Below are positions 37,001 through 64,000 of a DNA stretch of 64,000 nucleotides, piece by piece. The stretch is from Ursus arctos (taxonomy: Eukaryota; Chordata; Mammalia; Carnivora; Ursidae). How positions within the stretch are numbered: the first letter of the stretch is position 1; every line of letters begins with the position of its first letter. A program made the translations under genes and the position numbers. Below the pieces are notes generated by a model. It was not told where the DNA came from and searched no databases. It saw only the letters and a program-made list of their open reading frames with translations. The stretch covers positions 13,059,001 to 13,123,000 of the forward strand of contig NW_026623100.1 of NCBI RefSeq assembly GCF_023065955.2, in the 5' to 3' direction.

Positions 37001-38714
37001 TTTGCTCTCTATTTCTATTTGTTTCAATTTTGCTATTATTTAGAAAGCATTTCTTAGCCCACCTAGAATATACAATTACACTTTAAATATTTAAATTCAA
37101 AAAGGGGAAGCCAGTATTGCAGTTGAGAATGCTAGATGAGGGATTTGTGCCTACTTCCTCTGCACTACACCTTGCCTTTTACCAGCGTCATACACAAGGC
37201 TGGCTTAGAGTCACTTCATGCAAATAAGACTGTACTCTCAGTCTCTGGCCCAGACAAAACTGGGAAGTCCAGGGTATGCCTCAAGGTTATGCCTCATCTG
37301 AGACACCTATTTCAATGAACATCAATAAAATGTAGCTCCACTAATTTGTTAGCATAACTGTGAAAAATAAGGCCTGCTTCAGTGGAATCACTAACAGGGT
37401 GAGGCTCGTGGCCAATCAGACAACACAGGTACAGACACAACAGCTGTAGGTCCTGCCCCTGGGGAGCAAACAAAGGAGAGCTTCATTAAGTCCTCTCGGC
37501 TGGAACTTGGCATTGGCCAAGGCCTCTAAACCCTTAGGTCTAACTCCACAAAACAGAGATGAAGGAAAGCGCAGCCAACGTCGCGATGACGTTTACTTCT
37601 TGCTCCCCTCCATCAATCCCTCCCTTTCATGCCACCTGAAGGCTCTAGATGAAGGATGGCTGGGTCCACCACTCAGGTCGGCAGCACAACCAGCATAAGG
37701 CCAGCTTACTTCCTACAAGGCGAGGTCTCCCCTCATGTAAATAGTGGGAACCACTGATTTCAAATGGATAAGGAATACACCGAAATGAGGATAAACTTCA
37801 AATAAAACATTTTCAATGTTTTGGGTAATTACCTAATCCCCAAGTAGGTCACTGTTACATATTAAGATACTTCTGTAATGGTAAAGTGTTTCACAACCCA
37901 GCCTGAATTATTTTCTAGTAACAACGGATAATACAGGTATTAATAGGCATGAAAACCAATCTGGAGATAACTTTGATAAAACTGAATACAAACCACAATT
38001 TCCTTCATCTACAAAATCACATATTCAAAGGATGAGTATGAAGTAACAAAAGCCTGTTGTAGGGGTGTACTTGTGCCGGCAAACCTGAAACCAAGGCAAG
38101 AGGAAATGCACTGCTCTCTTCTTCGTGATCAAAGTCCCGGCTAGGGCTCAATCTTAGAGATGTCCACGAACAGCCTCTTGGAAGCCTCCGTGTAGAAGGG
38201 AAAGAATGGCGGGGAGCATCCAGGCGTTGGCAAATAGCACCCGACCAAGGGGAAGAGACAGTCTCTGAGTTTGTTTCTCACCGGAAAACGAGTGCTAGGT
38301 GTCACGACTTTACACCATGCCTGCCGGTGCCAGCAATTTACAGAACTGGAAATTATGCCGGCTTTCCCACAGGAAGAGAATCCCCGTCACAGAGCAGTAA
38401 AGCCTCAGAACGCTCACTGAGCATCATTCTGTCTAGCTCCAAAATCCGCAAATAACACTAACAAGCAAGTCTTAAAGAAAGGAATGACATTTTTATGAAA
38501 ATAACGAACGAAACAGAACAGGGGACCTGAAGAGTTACTGGGGGAAGAACCCTGAAAACTTAAAGCTTCAAACATCAGAAGCCGTGAAAAAAAAATGCTG
38601 TAGATTTATGTTGTAGGCAAAACCCCAAAAAGTCTGACTAAGTGCACAGTTATTGTCAACAGTGTTGAACATATATACATTATGAATAAAAAAAATACAC
38701 AATGTAACTTTTCA

Positions 38715-38724
38715 TTTATTTATT
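38715..38724 (-). terminator. LRPPRC: Candidate LRPPRC polyadenylation signals
   Basis: Overlapping AATAAATAAA on the minus strand, about 80-90 bp after the stop. I recall human LRPPRC transcripts with a long 3' UTR, so this may be only a proximal site; another AATAAA lies near 36846. Confidence 0.45.
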
Positions 38725-38804
38725 CTGTCCTCTCAAATATATTTTAAAAATAACATTTTAGACATTGAATCACAAATACACACAAAATATAGTGCCTGCT
38801 GGCT

Positions 38805-63868
<25,064 letters not shown>

Positions 63869-64000
63869 CTGTAAAATTTGAATAAGCAGAAATTAATGAA
63901 CATACTAAATCGAATTCATAAAAATGTTTAGAATTTTTTCCTATTGGATGCTAAGTAAGCATTGTTCCAAATACTGCTTCCAGGGAAAGGAACAGGATGA

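Larger units (their letters stand above)
30660..38700. other. ABCG8-LRPPRC intergenic region
   Basis: No supported gene. It holds a MIR-like fragment (about 31015-31160), a MER5-like fragment (31640-31750), an old LINE-like block (31.9-32.5 kb), a hAT-like MITE (33590-33810), a Can-SINE (33908-34044) and an L2-like fragment (about 35170-35290). Low-repeat AT-rich DNA at about 35.4-37.1 kb may be conserved non-coding sequence. The two flanking genes converge, so the 3' UTR of LRPPRC may extend into the right end. Confidence 0.6.

Overview
This window is mammalian nuclear DNA, almost certainly from a caniform carnivoran and most probably a bear. Two things show this. Intron-split exons of three orthologous vertebrate genes can be read directly. 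At least 22 copies of the carnivore tRNA-derived SINE (Can-SINE) are scattered through the window; its hallmark is a GGCGCCTGGGTGGC-type head and an AATAAATAAAATCTTT plus poly(A) tail. The youngest copies carry the head variant GGCACAGCGGTTAAGCG, which I associate with the panda/bear SINEC1_Ame group. The species is inference from repeats, not proof.

Layout. (1) Positions 1-13218, minus strand: the 5' half of ABCG5 (sterolin-1), coding exons 1-5 and part of exon 6; exons 7-13 lie beyond the left edge. (2) Positions 13219-13609: a 391-bp intergenic segment separating the two start codons, a head-to-head bidirectional promoter. (3) Positions 13610-30481, plus strand: complete ABCG8 (sterolin-2), 13 coding exons, 671 codons, with a poly(A) signal at 30654. 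(4) Positions about 30.66-38.7 kb: intergenic DNA with old transposon fragments and no supported gene. (5) Positions 38805-63868, minus strand: the 3' part of LRPPRC, 11 coding exons giving the C-terminal 428 residues; the 5' exons lie beyond the right edge. The order ABCG5 (-), ABCG8 (+), LRPPRC (-) is the conserved mammalian arrangement (human 2p21).

How the genes work together. ABCG5 and ABCG8 are obligate half-transporters that heterodimerise to export plant sterols and cholesterol into bile and gut lumen, and they share the 391-bp promoter. The NBD half of ABCG5 seen here has an intact Walker A. ABCG8 has Arg in place of the Walker A Lys, so the known one-active-site asymmetry is preserved. 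LRPPRC is functionally unrelated: it is a mitochondrial pentatricopeptide-repeat protein that stabilises mitochondrial mRNAs with SLIRP.

All 30 exon segments join with matching codon phase across every junction, and I found no frameshift, stop or broken splice dinucleotide. I did not find a novel multi-gene system; this is an ordinary, intact mammalian locus. The most notable item is a recent SINE, with a perfect 16-bp target-site duplication, sitting 26 bp upstream of the ABCG5 exon 3 splice acceptor. Exon calls rest on translation, splice sites, phase and remembered homologues, since no alignment could be run.
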